Assembly: GCA_029783825.1 (NCBI GenBank)
Contig: JAREIK010016187.1
Coordinates: forward strand, 62,001 to 126,000
Direction: 5' to 3'
DNA: 64,000 nt
Source: Sapria himalayana
Lineage: Eukaryota > Streptophyta > Magnoliopsida > Malpighiales > Rafflesiaceae
Of this stretch, positions 12,171-27,460 are shown one piece after another; the stretch's first letter is position 1; every line of letters starts with the position of its first letter. The notes beneath the pieces are model-generated. The model saw only the letters and a list, made by a program, of their open reading frames with translations. It was not told the origin of the DNA and searched no databases. The position numbers and the translations under genes are program-made.

Positions 12171-13494
12171 TTTAATGGTTTGATTATTTAGGACTTTTGT
12201 CGTTTAGGAGTTTATTAATTTATGTTTTTTAGGCATTTAGTGGTTTATAGGTTTTATTTATATAATAAAAATAAAAAAAAATTTTAGATTTTTTCTGATT
12301 TTCAAAGGTTATAACTATTAAAAATAAATTAATATTTAAAATTTTTTGAAATTTGAAAATAATATTTAGTTATAATAATATTAATAATTATATATGATTT
12401 AAATTCAATATAAATAATTTTATTGATAGATATTATAATAATGATCAAAAATTAAATTAATAAACTATTAATAATAAGATAAATATTAATTAAAAAATAT
12501 TTACCAAACCCAAATTCATTCAAAATTAAAGTAAAATATATTACTGGATATTAATTTTTAATTTTTAAATTTTTACTTCTTTTATAATCATATATATATA
12601 TATAGATTAAAAATAAATTATTTAAATTATATGTGTCGCACTCATAATTTATTTTGTAATAAAAATTTCTATAAAAATAAACTAATAAATAATTAAAATG
12701 TATATTTAAAATAATAATAAATAGAAATAAAAATATAATTTATTAAGTAATATATAGCAGTTTAATGGTTTATGTATTTAGGCATTACGGGTTTAAGAGT
12801 TTACTGATATAAGTATGTATGCATTTAGTGGTTTATAGGTTTTATTTAAAAATTAAAATAACATAAAATTTGTTTTTACTATTTTTTCATATTTCCAAAG
12901 GTTATAACCTTTGTAAATATAATAATTTTTAAATTTTTTTCAAAAGTGAATTAAATATTTAGTTATAATAATCATTATATTTATATATCATATTAATTCA
13001 ATATACACAATTTTATTTATAAATATTCTAATAATGATCAAAAAAAATTAATAAACATTTATTAATAAGATAGATATCGATTAAAATATAAATACAAAAT
13101 CTAAAATGATTCAAAAGGAGAGTAAAATATATTACTATATAATAAATTTTAGTTTTTAAATTTTTTATTCTTTTTATAAGTTTATCTATTTTTTCGATGA
13201 AAAATAATTTATATAAATTATATTTGTCTAACTCATAATTTATTTTGTAATTGATATTTATATAACAATAAACAAAAAAATAATTAAAATGAATATTTAA
13301 AATTATAATGAAAAAAATAATATTGAGATTTATTATTTATTATTTAGGGTTACCGGTTTAAAAGGATTATTATTTATTATTTAGGGTTTTAGAGATTTAG
13401 AAGTTATTGAATTAAGTGTTAAGGCATTTAGTGGTTTATAGGTTTTATTTAAATAATGAAATATCAAAAAATATATATTTTTTTATTTTTTCAC

Positions 13495-13522
13495 ATTTTC
13501 AGAGGTTATAACCTCTGAAAAT
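13495..13522 (+). repeat. 28-bp palindrome variant with matched changes in both arms
   Basis: Here the usual CAAAGG...CCTTTG arms have become CAGAGG...CCTCTG, so both arms differ from consensus at mirrored positions and the palindrome stays perfect. This is what compensatory change or arm-to-arm gene conversion would give. One example cannot separate those from chance. Confidence 0.75.
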
Positions 13523-16500
13523 ATAATAATTTTAAATTTTTTTTCAAAAGTGAATTAAATATTTACTTATAATAATGATTATATTTAAATATCAAATAAA
13601 TTCATTATAAACAATTTTATTGATAAATATTCTAATAATGATCAAAAAATAAATTAAAAATCTATTATTAATAAGATAGATATCAATTAAAATATAATTA
13701 CAAAACCAATAATGATCCAGAAGCATAGCAAATTATATTATTATATAATAATTTTTTGTTTTTAATTTTTTTTTCTTTTAATAAGTTTATCTATATTTTT
13801 TTTGATGAAAAATAATTTATATAAATTATAATTGTCTAACACATAATTTATTTTGCTATTAATATTTATATAAAAATAAACAAATAAATAATTAAAATGA
13901 ATATTTAAAATTATAATGAAAAAAATAAAAATGAGATTTTTGTTTATTATTTAGGATATATCTGATTAAAAAAATTATATATTTAGTGTTTTCGAGATTT
14001 AGAAGTTATTCATTTAAGTATTTAGGTATTTAGTGGTTTATAGGTTTTATTTAAACAATGAAATAACAAATAAATTATTTTTGATATTTTTTCAAATTTT
14101 CAAAGATTATAACCTTTGAAAATATAATAATTTTAAAATTTTTTAAAAATGTTAATATAATATTTAGTAATAAATATTATTATAACAATATATAATATAA
14201 ACTAAATATAAACAATTTTATTGATAGATATTATATCAATTATCAAAAAATAAATTAATTAACTATTATTAATATGATAGATATAAATTAAAATTTAATT
14301 ACAAAAACTAAAATGATTAAAAATCAAAGTACATTTATTACTAAATAATAATTTTTGTTTTTTAGTTTTTGCCTCATTTTATAAGATTATATATTTTTTT
14401 GATAAAAAATAAATTATTTAAATTATATTTGTATCACTCATAATTTATTTTGTAATTAATATTCCAATAAATTATTTAAATTATATTTAAGGTTTACTAG
14501 TTTAAAGGTTTAAGTATTTAGGGGCTTCGGGGTTTAGAAGTTTAGAGATTTATGTGTTTAGGTATTTAATGGTTTATAAGATTTATTTAAACAATGATAT
14601 AACAAAAAATTTATTTTTTGTTATTTTTTCTCATTTTTGAAGGTTATAACCTTTGAAAATATAAGAATTTTTAAATTTTTTAAATGTGAATACTATATTT
14701 AGTTTTTATAATATTAATAATTATATATCATATAAATTCAATATAAACAATTATATTGATAGATATTATATTAATGATCGAAAAATAAATTAATAAATTA
14801 TTATAAATAAGATAGATATTATTTAAAATATATTTTCAAAACCTAAATTTATTCAAAATCAAATTAAAATAAATTACTAAATAATAATGTTTTTGATGTT
14901 TTGCTTATTTTTATAAGTTTATATTTTTTGTTCTTAAAAGTATATTATTTAAATTATATTTTTCTTGCTCATAATATATTTTGTAATTTATAATTCTATA
15001 AAAATAAACTAAAAAATAATTAAAATGAATATTTAAAATTATAATGAATACAAATAAAAGTGAGATTTATTATTTATTATTCAGTATATACAGTTTTAAT
15101 GGTTTAGGTATTTAGGTATTTTGGGGTTTAGTGATTTAAGTGTTTATGCCTTTAGTGATTTATAGTTTTTATTTAAAGAATTTAAAAACAAAAAATTTAA
15201 TTTATTATTTTTTTTAATTTTTGAAGGTTATAACCTTTGAAAATATAATAATTTTTAATTTTTTTTAAATGTGAATATAATATTTAGTTATAATAATCTT
15301 AATAATTATATATAATGTAAACTCAATATAAATAATTTTATTAATAGATATCATAATAAAGATCAATAAATAATTAATAAACTATTATTAAAAATAATGA
15401 TATAAATTAAAACATAAATGCAAAATCTAAAATGATACAAAATCAAAATAAAATATTTTACTAAATAATAAATTTTTGTTTTTAAAATTGTGCCTATTTT
15501 TATAAGCTTATATATTTTTTGATAAAATATAAATTATTTAAAGTATATATGTCTAACTAATAATTTATTTTGTAATTAATATTTCAATAAAAATAAACTG
15601 ATAAATAATTAAAATAAAAATTTAAAATTATACTGAATAAAAATTAAAATGAGATTTATGATTTATTATTAATGTACACCTGTTTAATGGTTTAAGTATT
15701 TAAAAGTTTTGTCGTTTAAAAGTTTAGCAATTTATGTTTTTAGGCATTTAGTGGTTTATAGGTTTTATTTATACAATAAAATAACAAAAAAAATTTGAAA
15801 TTTTTTTCATTTTCATAGGTTATAACCTTTGAAAATATAATAATATTTAAAATTTTTTGAAATGTGAATACAATATTTAGTTATTTTAATATTAATAAAT
15901 ATATATCATTTAAATTCAATATAAACAATTTTATTGATAGATAAAATAATAATGATGAAAAATTAAATTAATAAACTATTAATAATAAGATAGATATTAA
16001 TTAAAAATTATTTACAATACCCAAATCAATTCAAGATTAAACTATAATAAATTAATGTATAATAATTTTTAATTTTTAAATTGTTACTTCTTTTATAAGC
16101 TTATATTTTTGTTTAATTAAAAATAAATTATTTAAATTATATTTGTCGCACTCTTAATTTATTTTGTAATAAATATTTTATAAAAATAAACTAATAAATA
16201 ATTAAAATCAATATTTAAAATTATAATAAATAAAATAAAAATTAGATTTATTAATTATTAAGTAGTATATAGCGGTTTAATTGTTTATGTATTTATTAGT
16301 TTACTAATTTACCTATATATGCATTTAGTGGTTTATATGTTTTATTTAAAAAATAAAATAACAAAAAATTTATTTTTGTTATTTTTTGATATTTGCAAAG
16401 GTTATAACCTTTGAAAATACATAAAATTTTAAATTTTTTTCTAAAGTGAATACAATCTTTAGTCAGAATAATCATTATATTTATATATCATATAAATTCA

Positions 16501-17859
16501 ATATAAAAAATTTTATTGATAAATATTCTAATAATGATCAAAAAATAAATAAATAATCTATTATTAATAAGATAGATATCAATTAAAATATAATTACAAA
16601 ACCTAAAATTATTCAGAAGCAAAGCAAAATATATTACTATATAATCATTTTTTGTTTTGAATTTTTTTTTCTTTTAAAAAGTTTATGTATATTTTTTTGA
16701 TGAAAAATAATTTATATAAATTATATTTGTCTAACTCATAATTTATTCTGTAATTAATATATTTATAAAAATAAACAAATAAATAATTAAAATAATTATT
16801 TAAAATTATAATGAAAAAAATGTGATTTTTTATTTATTATTTAGGGATACCAGTTTAATTTAAATTAGATATTTCTCGCTAATAATTTATTTTATAATTA
16901 ATATTTCTATAAAAATAAACTGATAAATATATAAAATAAAAATTTAAAATTATACTAAATAAAATTAAAATTGAGATTTCTGATTTATTATTACTTTATA
17001 CCAGTTTAATGGATCAAGTATTTAGAGGTTTGTTCATTTAGGATTTTAGCAATTTATGTTTTTAGGCTTTTAGTGGTTTATACGTTTTATTTAAAAAAAT
17101 AAAATATCAAAAAAAATTTTATAATTTTTTATCATTTTCATAGGTTATAACCTTTGAAAATATAATAATATTTAAAATTTTTTGAAATGTGAATACAATA
17201 CTTAGTTATAATAATATTAATTTATATATCATATAAATTCAAAATAAATAATTTTATTGATAAAATTTATAATAATGATCAAAATTAAATTTATAAACTA
17301 TTGATATTAAGATAGATATTAATTAAAAAATAATTACAAAACCCAAATTGATTCAAAATTATAGTAAAATATATTTCTGGATAATAATTTTTAATTTTTA
17401 AATTTTTACTTCTTTTATAAGGATATATATTTTTTAAATTATATTTGTCGCACTCATAATTTATTTTGTAATAAATATTTCTATATAAATAAACTAATAA
17501 ATAATTAAAATGAATATTTAAAATTATAATAAATAAAATTAAAAATTAGATTTATTAATTATTAGTAGTATATAGTGGTTTAATGGTTTATGTATTTTGG
17601 CATTACGGGGTTTAGAAGTTTACTGAATTAACTGTGAATGCATTTAGTGGTTTATAGGTGTTATTTATAAAAAAATATCAAAAAATTTATTTTTTTTATT
17701 TTTTGATATTTTCAAAGTTTATAACCTTTGAAAATATAATAATTTTTAAATTTTTTTCATAAGTGAATACTATATTTAGTTATAATAATCATTATATTTA
17801 TATATCATATAAATTCAATATAAATATTTTTATTGATAAATATTCTAATAATGATCAAA

Positions 17860-18720
17860 GAATAAATTATAATAAAAAAATAATATTGAGATTTATTATT
17901 TATTATTTAGGGTATACCTGTTTAAAATGATTACCTATTTTAAAATAAATCATTAAAATTATATATAATATAAACTAATTCTAATTAATTTTATTGATAG
18001 ATATGATATTAATTATCAAAATATAAATTAATAAACTATTATTAATATGATAGATATAAATTCAATATAAATAATTTTAATGACATATATTATAATAATG
18101 ATCAAAAATTAAATTAATAAACTATTATTAATAATATAAATATTAATTAAAATATATTTACATTACACAAAATGATTCAAAATGAAATAAAAATAGATTA
18201 CTAAACAATAATATTTAATTTTTAAATTTTTCCATCTTTTTATCAGCTTATATTTTTTTATGATTAAAAATAAATTATTTAAATATTATCTGTCTCACTC
18301 GAAATTTATTTTGTCATAATTTTTCTAAAAAATTAAAATATAAATAATTTTTTAATTTTTTTTAAAAGTGAATACAATATTTATTTAAAATAATCATAAT
18401 AATTATATTTCATATAAATTCAATATAAATAATTTTATTCATAGATATTCTAATAATTATCAAAAAATAGATTAAAAATCTAATATGAATAACATTGATA
18501 TTACTTAAAATATAATATCAAAACCTAAAATGATGGAAAAGTAAAGAAAAATATATTACTTAATAATAAATTAATTAATAAACTAGTATTAATAAGAATG
18601 CTATAAATTAAAATATAATTGCAAAATCTAAAATGATTCAAAATCAAAATAAGATATATTAATAAAAAATAATTTTTTATTTTTAAAATTTTGCCTTTTT
18701 TTATAAGCATATATATTTTT
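17860..18720 (+). repeat. scrambled satellite junction zone
   Basis: Several partial monomers are joined out of order. A monomer is cut after AAAGAATAAATT (about 17868) and joined to the tail of another. That reaches a boundary (GGGTATACC near 17905) but stops after about 35 bases of octamer-like sequence. Pieces of at least three variants then follow, one after 18340 re-entering near the spacer and dyad region and another near 18565. Regular monomers resume near 18885. The zone has no gene and marks repeated unequal exchange or deletion. Confidence 0.6.
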
Positions 18721-21700
18721 TTTATGAATAAAAAATTATTTAATTTATATCGGTCTCACTAATAATTTATTTTGTAATTAATATTTCTATAAAAATAAAC
18801 TGATAAATAATTAAAATGAATATTTAAAATTATAATGAATACTAATAAAAATGAGAATTATGATTTATTATTTAAACTATACTAATTTAATGTTTTGAGT
18901 ATTTATGAGCTTCGTGGATTAGAAGTTTAGTCATTTTAGTATTTAGACATTTAGTGGTTTATAGGTTTTATTTAGTAAATAAAATAAAATAAAGTATTTT
19001 TGTTATTTTTTCTCATTTTTGAAGATTATAACCTTTGAAAATAAAATAATTCTTAATTTTTTTTGAAAAGTGAATATAATATGAAGTTAATAATCATAAT
19101 AATTAAATATCATATAAATTCAATATAAATTATTTTATTGGTATATATTATAATAATGATCATACAAAAGATTAATAAACAATTATTAATAAGATAAATA
19201 TTGATTAAATTATATTTGAAAAACCTAAAATGATTCAAAATCAAAGTTAAATATTTTATAAATATTAATTTTAAATTTTTAAATATTTGTATCCATTATA
19301 TGCTTATATATTTTTTGATGAAAAATAAATTTTTTAAATTATATTTGTCTCTCTAATAATTTAACTTTTAATTTATATTTCTATAAAATTAAACTAATAA
19401 ATAATTAAGAGTATGTTTAAAATTATAATGAATACTAATAAAAATGAGATTTATTATTTATTATATATAGTATACTTGTTTAATGGTTAAATTATTTAGG
19501 GGTTTTGTCATTTAGAAGTTTAGCAATTTATGTTTTTAGGCATTTAGTGGTTTATAGGTTTTATTTATATAATAAAAATAAAAATTTTTTTTTTGATTTT
19601 TTCTGATTTTCAAAGGTTATAATCTTTGAAAAAAAAAATTTTAAAAATTTTTTGAAATGTGAATACCATGTATAATTATATTAATCTTATTAATTATATA
19701 TCATATAAATTAAATATAAATAATTTTAATGATAGATATTATAATAATGATCAAAAATTAAATTAACAAACTTTTATTAAAAATCTAAATATTAATTAAA
19801 ATATATTTACATAACACAAAATTATTCAAAATCAAATCAAAATATATTACTAAATAATAATATTTAATTTTTAAATTTTTCTTCTTTTTATAAGCTTATA
19901 TATTTTTTTGATAAAATATAAATTATTTTACTATTATTTGTCTCATTCGAAATTTATTTCGAATTAATTTTTCTAAAAAATTAAACTATAAATAATTAAA
20001 ATGAATATTTAACATTATAATAAATAGAAATATAAATGAGATTTATTATTTAATAAGTAGAATATAGCTATTAAAAGGTTTATCTATTTAGGGGTTTCTG
20101 GGTTTATGAGCTCACTAATTTAAGTAAGTAATCATTTAATGATCTACAGGTTTTATTTAAAAAATAAAATAAAAAAAAATTTATTTTTATTATTTTTCTC
20201 ATTTTTTAAGGTTATAAAATTTGAAAATATAATAATTTTTAAATTTGTTTCAAAAGTGAATACAATATTTATTTATAATAATCATAATAATTATATATCA
20301 AAAAAAACAATATAAATAATTTTATTGATAGATATTCTAATAATTATCAAAAAATAAATTAATAATCTATTATGAATAAGATTGATATTACTTAAAATAT
20401 AATATCAAAACCTAAAATGATTCAAAAGCAAAGCAAAATATATAACTAAATAATAATTATTTGTTTTTAAATTTTTATTCTTTTTATAAGCTTATCTATT
20501 TTTTGATGAAAAATAAGTTTTATAAATTATATTTTTAACTCATAATTTATTTTATAATTAATACAGATATACAAATAAAAAACTAATAATCAAAATGATT
20601 TTTAAAAATTATAATGAAAACTAATAAAAATGAAATTTATTAATTATTATTTAGTGTATACCAGTTTAAAGGATTAACTATATTGGGGTATCAGGATTTT
20701 GTTGTTTAGTTATTTAAGTGCTTAGGCATTTAGTGGTGTATAGGATTTATTTAAACAATGAAATAACAAAAAATATATATATTTTTTTTTATTTTTTCAC
20801 TTGTTCAAAGGTTATAATCTTTGAAAACATAAAAATTATAAAACTTTTTTCAAAAGTCAATACAATATTTAGTTATAATAATTATTAAATTTATATATCA
20901 TATAAATTCAATATAAATATTTTTATTGATAAATATTCTAATAATGATCAAAAAATAAATTAATAATATATTATTAAAAAGTTATATATCATTTAAAATA
21001 TAATTACAAATATTAAAATGATTCAGAAGATAAGCAAAATATATTACTATATAATAATTTGTTGTTTAGAAATTTGTTTTTTAAAATTTATTTATATTTT
21101 TTTTGATGAATAATAATTTATATAAATTATATTTGATTAACACAATTTATTTTGTAATTAATATTTATATAAAAATATACAAATAAATAATTAAAATGAA
21201 TATTTAAAATAAAAAAAATAAGTTTTATTATTTATTATTTAGGGTATACCGGTTTAATTTAAATTAGATCTATCTAACTAATAATTTATTTTGTAATTAA
21301 TATTTATATAAAAATAAACTAATAAATAATTAAAATAAAAATTTAAAATTAAACTGAATAAAAATTAAAATGAAATTTATGATTTATAATTAATGTATAC
21401 CAGTCTAATTGTTTAAGTATTTAGAGGTTTTGTAATTTAAGAGTTTAGTGATTTATATTTTTAGGCATTTAGTGGTTTATAGGTTTTATTTAAACAATAA
21501 AATAACAATAAAAAAATTAGTAATTTTTTCTAATTTTCATAGGTCATAACCTTTGAAAATATAATAATATTTAATATTTTTGAAATTATATTTAAATTAT
21601 TTAATAATATTTAAATTTAATAATATTTAATATTTTTCGTTGATGAAAAATAAATTATTTAAATTATATTAATGGTTTACGAGTTTAAAGTTTTAAGTAT

Positions 21701-24700
21701 TTAGGGGCTTTTGTGTTTAGTAGTTTATAGATTTACATATTTAGTCATTTAGTGGTCTATAAGTTTTATTTAAACAATGATATAACAAAAAAATTATTTT
21801 TATTTTTTTTTCTAATTTTTGAAGGTTATAAACTTTGAAAATATAAAAATTTCTAAATTTTTTTCAAATGTAAATATAATATTTAGTTATAATAATTTTA
21901 ATAAATATAAGTCATTTAAATTCAATATAAATAATCACATTGCAATATATTATAATAATGATCAATAAATAAATTAATAATCTATTATTAATTAGATAGA
22001 TATTATTTAAAATATATTTGCAAAATCTAAATTTATTCAAAATCAAAGTATATATTACTAAATAATAATTTTTTTCAATATTTTGCTTTTTTAATAAGTT
22101 TATATTTTTGTTATTAAAAATAAATTATTTAAATTATATTTGTCTTCCTCATAATTTATTTTGTAATTTATAATTCTATAAAAATAAACTAATAAATATT
22201 TAAAATTATAATGAATCTAAATAAAATTGAGATTTATTATTTATTATTCAGGATTTACATGCTTAATGGTTTATGTATTTAGTTGTTTTTGGGTTTAGTC
22301 ATTTAAGTGTTTATGCCTTTGGTGATTTTATATAATTTTAGAAGGTTATAGGCTTTGAAAATTTAATAATTTTTAATTTTTTTAGAAATGTGAATATAAT
22401 ATTTAATTATAATAATCTTCATAATTATATATAATCTAAAATCAATATAAATAATTTTATAAATAGATATTATAAAAATGATCAATAAATAAATTAATGA
22501 ACTATTATTAATTAGAATGATCTAATTAAAATATAATTGCAAAATTTAAAATTATTCAAAATTAAATTAAAATATATTACTAAATAATAATATTTTGTTT
22601 TAAAAATTTTGCATCTTTTTATGATATTATATTTTTTTGATGAAAAATAAATTATTTATATTATATCCGTCTCACTAATAAATTATTTTGTTATTAATAT
22701 TTCAATAAAAATAAATTGATAAATAATTAAAACAAATATTTAAAATTATAATGAATACTAATAAAAATGAGATTTCTTATTTATTATTTAGTGTAAACTA
22801 ATTTAAAGGCTTATGTATTTATGGGCTTCGGGATTTAGGAGTTTAGTCATTAAGAATTTAGGTATTTTGTGGTTTATAGATTTTATTTTAAAAATCTAAT
22901 AACAAAAAATTTATTTTTTTATTTTTTCTTATTTTCAAAGGTTATAACCTTTGAAAAGATAATAATTTTTAATTTTTTTTAAAATGTGAAAATATTATTA
23001 TGTAATAATAATCTAAATAATTATATATTATGTAAATTCAATATAAATAATTTTTTTTATTGATATTATAATGACGATATTAAAATAAAATAATAAACTA
23101 TTATTAATAAGATATATATTAAATAAAATTTATTTTCAAAACCTAAAATGATTCAAAATCAAAGTAAAATATATTAATAAGATAGATATTAAATAAAACT
23201 ATTATTAATACTTAAAATATACAGGTTTAAAAGATTACATATTTAGGAGTTTTGGGATTTAAGAATTTAGTGATTTAAGTGTTTAGGCATTTAGTAGTTT
23301 ATAGGTTTTATTTAAAAAATAAAATAACAAAAAATTTTTTTTGTTATTTGTTCTCATTTTTTAAGGATATAACCTTTGAAACTATAACAATTTTTAAATT
23401 TTTTTTAAATGCTAATACTATATTTAGTTATGATAATATTAATAATTATATATCATGTAAATTCATTATGAACAATTATATTGATATATATTATAATAAT
23501 GATCGTTCAAAAGATTAATAAACAATTATTAATAAGATAAATATTGTTTAAAATATATTTACAAAACCTAAAATGATTCAAAATCAAAGTGAAATATTTT
23601 ACTAAATATTAATTTTAAATTTTAAATTTTTGTATCCATTTATAAGCTTATATATTTTTTGATGAAAAATAAATTATTTAAATTATATTTGTCTAACTAT
23701 TAATTTATTTTTTAATTTATATTTCTATAAAAATAAACTTATAAATAATTAAAATGTATATATAAAATTATAATGAACACTAATAAAAATGAGATTTATT
23801 ATTTATTATTTCAGGTATACCTATTTAATGGTTTAAGTTTATGGTGGTTTTGGGCTTAATGACTTTATTGAATTATATGTTTACACATTTATGTTTTTAT
23901 AAGTTTTATTTAATCAATGAAATAACAAAAATTTTATTTTTATGAATTTTCGTGATTTTCAAAGGTAATAACCTTTGAAAATATAATAATTTTTTAATAG
24001 TTCTAAAATTTGAATACAAAACTTAGTTATAATTATCTTAATAATTATCTTTTATGTAAATTCAATATAAAAAATTTTATTAATATATAATATTTAGATG
24101 ATCAAAAATAAATTAATAGACTATTATTAATACGATAGATATTAATTAAAATATATTTGCAGAACCCAAAATAATTGAAAATTAAAGTAAATTATATTAC
24201 TAAATAAAATTTTAAATTTTTGAAATTTTGTTTATTTTTATAAGCTTATATTCTTTTTCATAAAAAAAAAATTATTTAAATTATGTCTCACTCATTATTT
24301 ATTTTGTAATTAATATTACTATAAAAATAAACTAAAAAATAATTAAAATGAATATTTAAAATTATAATGAATACAAATAAAAATGAGATTTATTAATTTA
24401 TTATTTAGGTTATATAGGTTTAATGGTTTAAATTTTAAGGGGTTTTGGGGTTTAGGAGTGTAGAGATTTAAATGTTTAGGCATTTAGTGGTTTATAAGTT
24501 TAATTTAAATAATAAAATAATAAAAAAATTATTTTTGTGATTTTTATAATTTTTGAAAGTTATAACCTTAGAAAATATAATAATTTTTAAATTTCTTTCA
24601 AATGTAAATATAATATTTAGTTATAATAATCTTAATAATTATAAGACATTTAAATTCAATTTAAGTAATTTTATTGTTGGATATTATAAAATTGATCAAA

Positions 24701-25777
24701 TAATAAATTAATAAACTATTTTTAATAAGATTGATAGCAATTAAAATATAATTACAAAACCTATACATAATGATTCAAAATTATAGTAAAATATATTACT
24801 AAATAATAATTATTTGATTTTAAATTTTTACTTCTTTTTTTATGCTTATATTTTTTTTGATTATAAATAAATTATTAAAATTATAGTTGTCTCGCTCATT
24901 ATTTATTTTGTAATTAATATTTCTATAAAAAATAAACTAATAAATAATTAAAATGAATATTTAAAATTGTAATAAATACAAATTAAATTGATATTTATGT
25001 TTTATTATATGTGGTATACCAGTTTAATGGTTTGATTATTTAGGATTTTGTCATTTAAAAGTTTATCAATTTATCTTTTTAGGCATTTAGTGGTTTATAG
25101 GTTAATTTATATAATAAATTTTTTAAAAAAAAAATTTCGATTTTTTTTTGATTTTCAAAGGTTATAACCTTTTAAAATAATATAATTTTTAAAATTTTTT
25201 GAAATGTGAATACTATGCATTATTATATTAATTTTACTAAGTATATTTCATATAAATTCAATATAAATAATTTGAATGATAGATAATATAATAATGATAA
25301 AAAATTAAATTAATAAACTATTATTAATAATATAAATATTAATTAAAATATATTTACATAGCACAAAATAATTCAAAATCAAATCAAATATATTACAAAA
25401 TAATAATATTTAATTTTGATAATTTTCCTTCTTTTTTATAAGCTTATATTTTTTTATTAAAATAAATTATTTAAATAATATTTGTCTCACTCGAAATTTA
25501 ATTTGTAATTATTTTTTTTAAAAAATCAAACTATAAATAATTAAATTAATTTTTAAAATTATAATAAATAGAAATAAAAATGAGATTAATTATTTATTAA
25601 GTAGTATATAGCTGTTAAAAGGTTTATGTATTTAGGGGTTTCGGGATTTATGAGCTTACTGATTTAAGTAAGTAAGCATTTAATGATCTATAGGTTTTAT
25701 TTAAAAAATGAAATAACAAAAAATTTATTCTTTTTTATTTTTTCACAATTTCAATGGTTATAACCTTTGAAAATATT

Positions 25778-25820
25778 AAAATTTTAAAATTTTAAAATTT
25801 TAAAATTTTAAAATTTTTTT
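25778..25820 (+). repeat. (TTTTAAAA)n self-complementary octamer run
   Basis: About five tandem copies of the self-complementary octamer AAAATTTT lie just downstream of a degenerate dyad (TCAATGGTTATAACC). No other monomer examined has this expansion. It could fold back on itself on a single strand. Confidence 0.8.
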
Positions 25821-27460
25821 CGAAAGTGAATACAATATTTAGTCATAATAATCATTATATTTATATATCATATAAATTCAATATATACATTTTTATTGAT
25901 AAATATTCTAATAATGATGAAAAAATAAAATAATAATCTATTATTAAAAATATAGATACCAATTAAAATATATTTATAAAACCTAAAATGATTCAGAAGC
26001 AAAGCAAAATATATTATTATATAATAATTTTTTGTTTTGAAATTTTTTTTTCTTTTAAAAAGTTTATCTATATTATTTTGATCTAAAATAATTTATATGA
26101 ATTATTTTTGTGTAACTCATAATTTATTTGGTAATTAATATTTATATAAAAATAAACAAATAAATAATTAAATTTGAATATTTAAAATTAAAATGAAAAA
26201 AAAATGAGATTTATTCTTTATTATTTAGGATATACCGATTTTATTTAAATTAGATCTGTCTCACTAATAATTTATTTTATAATTAATATTTCTATAAAAA
26301 TAAACTGATAAATAATTAAAATAAAAATTAAAATGATACTGAATAATTAAAATAATTTATTTTGTTCCTCTCTCAACTCAAGAATGATTGCTAAAGCTCT
26401 AACCAAAATAATAGGAGCTTTTACTTTATCTCTATTAAGTCTCATCATATTTGATGTTGAATCACTGGGCTATCAAAGGTAATTTGACTCATGTACGCTA
26501 ACAGGCTAAACCAAGGTTGTACCCCTATGTGTTGAAATAGTTAGTTGTTGAGGATGCTATTTATATTGATTATTGTAATTTCTTCTAAAATATCTCTCAT
26601 GCACACACTCAAAGCAATTTTTTTAAAACATAGTTCACCTCTAAAATAATAACCACCTTGTAGGCTATTAGTACAAACTACCCCCAGGGTGGTTTGAGTA
26701 GGGCAAGAAGTATGGGCTCTCTTTTAATCAAGAATCAAAAAATTTATTTCATAGGCATGTCTAAGCCATTTTTTATATCCTTGTAGATATTAAAAGTACT
26801 ATTTCTTTCTTTTTATATTAAATGAGTTATGTATACAAGCTCACAATACCCAAAAAGGTGGAAATGAATCATATTCAAATATATAAAAGGTTTTAATCTT
26901 TGCTCAAAATATTAGTCTTTCATATTGACACTTGAGGTCACAATTCAAAAAAAATGTGATAGTGATAGTTCTAATCCCGAGAATTTTAGCTATAGAAAGT
27001 TATAAAGAGTAGTACTCAAGCTTTTACTATTTATAGGGTCATCACTTCTGCTCTTGAGGAATGTCCAAAGTTACAATCATTTCTAGTGCAATGACTTTGC
27101 AATATAATGATAAAATGTACAAGTTATGGTCATATCCAATACTGTGACCAACTATTATAGTGATTAAATATGTATTCATGATCATTTTTAGTGCCATTAC
27201 AATATGTTCAACAGAGAGACCTAAGGTATGGCATATTCTCATCGATATGATTTTATGTTTTAGAGAAAAAATATACAATCATGACCATTGCTAATGCTAC
27301 AATAATCTAAAGCAAGAAAGAGACTGAATCCATAACTCACCCCTTGAGTCATGACTTTGTGTTAAATATACAAAAAGATAAATCTGTGACATTCCTAAAA
27401 GTTGTTAATTTCAATTTAAATTTAACACTTAGTCATTTGATTATAAAACTACAAAACATG

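Larger units (their letters stand above)
5578..26344 (+). repeat. AT-rich ~595-bp satellite array, block 2 (main array)
   Basis: About 20.8 kb of tandem + strand monomers. Clear monomer starts lie near 5580, 6152, 6742, 7865, 8442, 9190, 9785, 10378, 10975, 11573, 12171, 12761, 13357, 13965, 14500, 15096, 15686, 16275, 17008, 17577, 18885, 19478, 20068, 20666, 21410, 21675, 22265, 22805, 23225, 23830, 24420, 25022 and 25615. Spacing is usually 590-600 bp, with shorter steps where monomers are truncated (for example 14460, 21590-21670 and 23150-23230). Partial ~150-bp units occur at 9030-9190, 16840-17000 and 21240-21400. A scrambled stretch is listed separately (17860-18720). I find no gene in this block. 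Confidence 0.9.

Noticed and set aside
1552..26344. CRISPR-like array
   Set aside because: The repeats are long continuous monomers without unique spacers in a plant-type sequence.
27042..27278. Minus-strand 78-codon frame in the 2.4-kb module
   Set aside because: The equivalent region of copy 3 (about 52680-52920) has substitutions and indels that do not respect the frame, and no family is recognisable.
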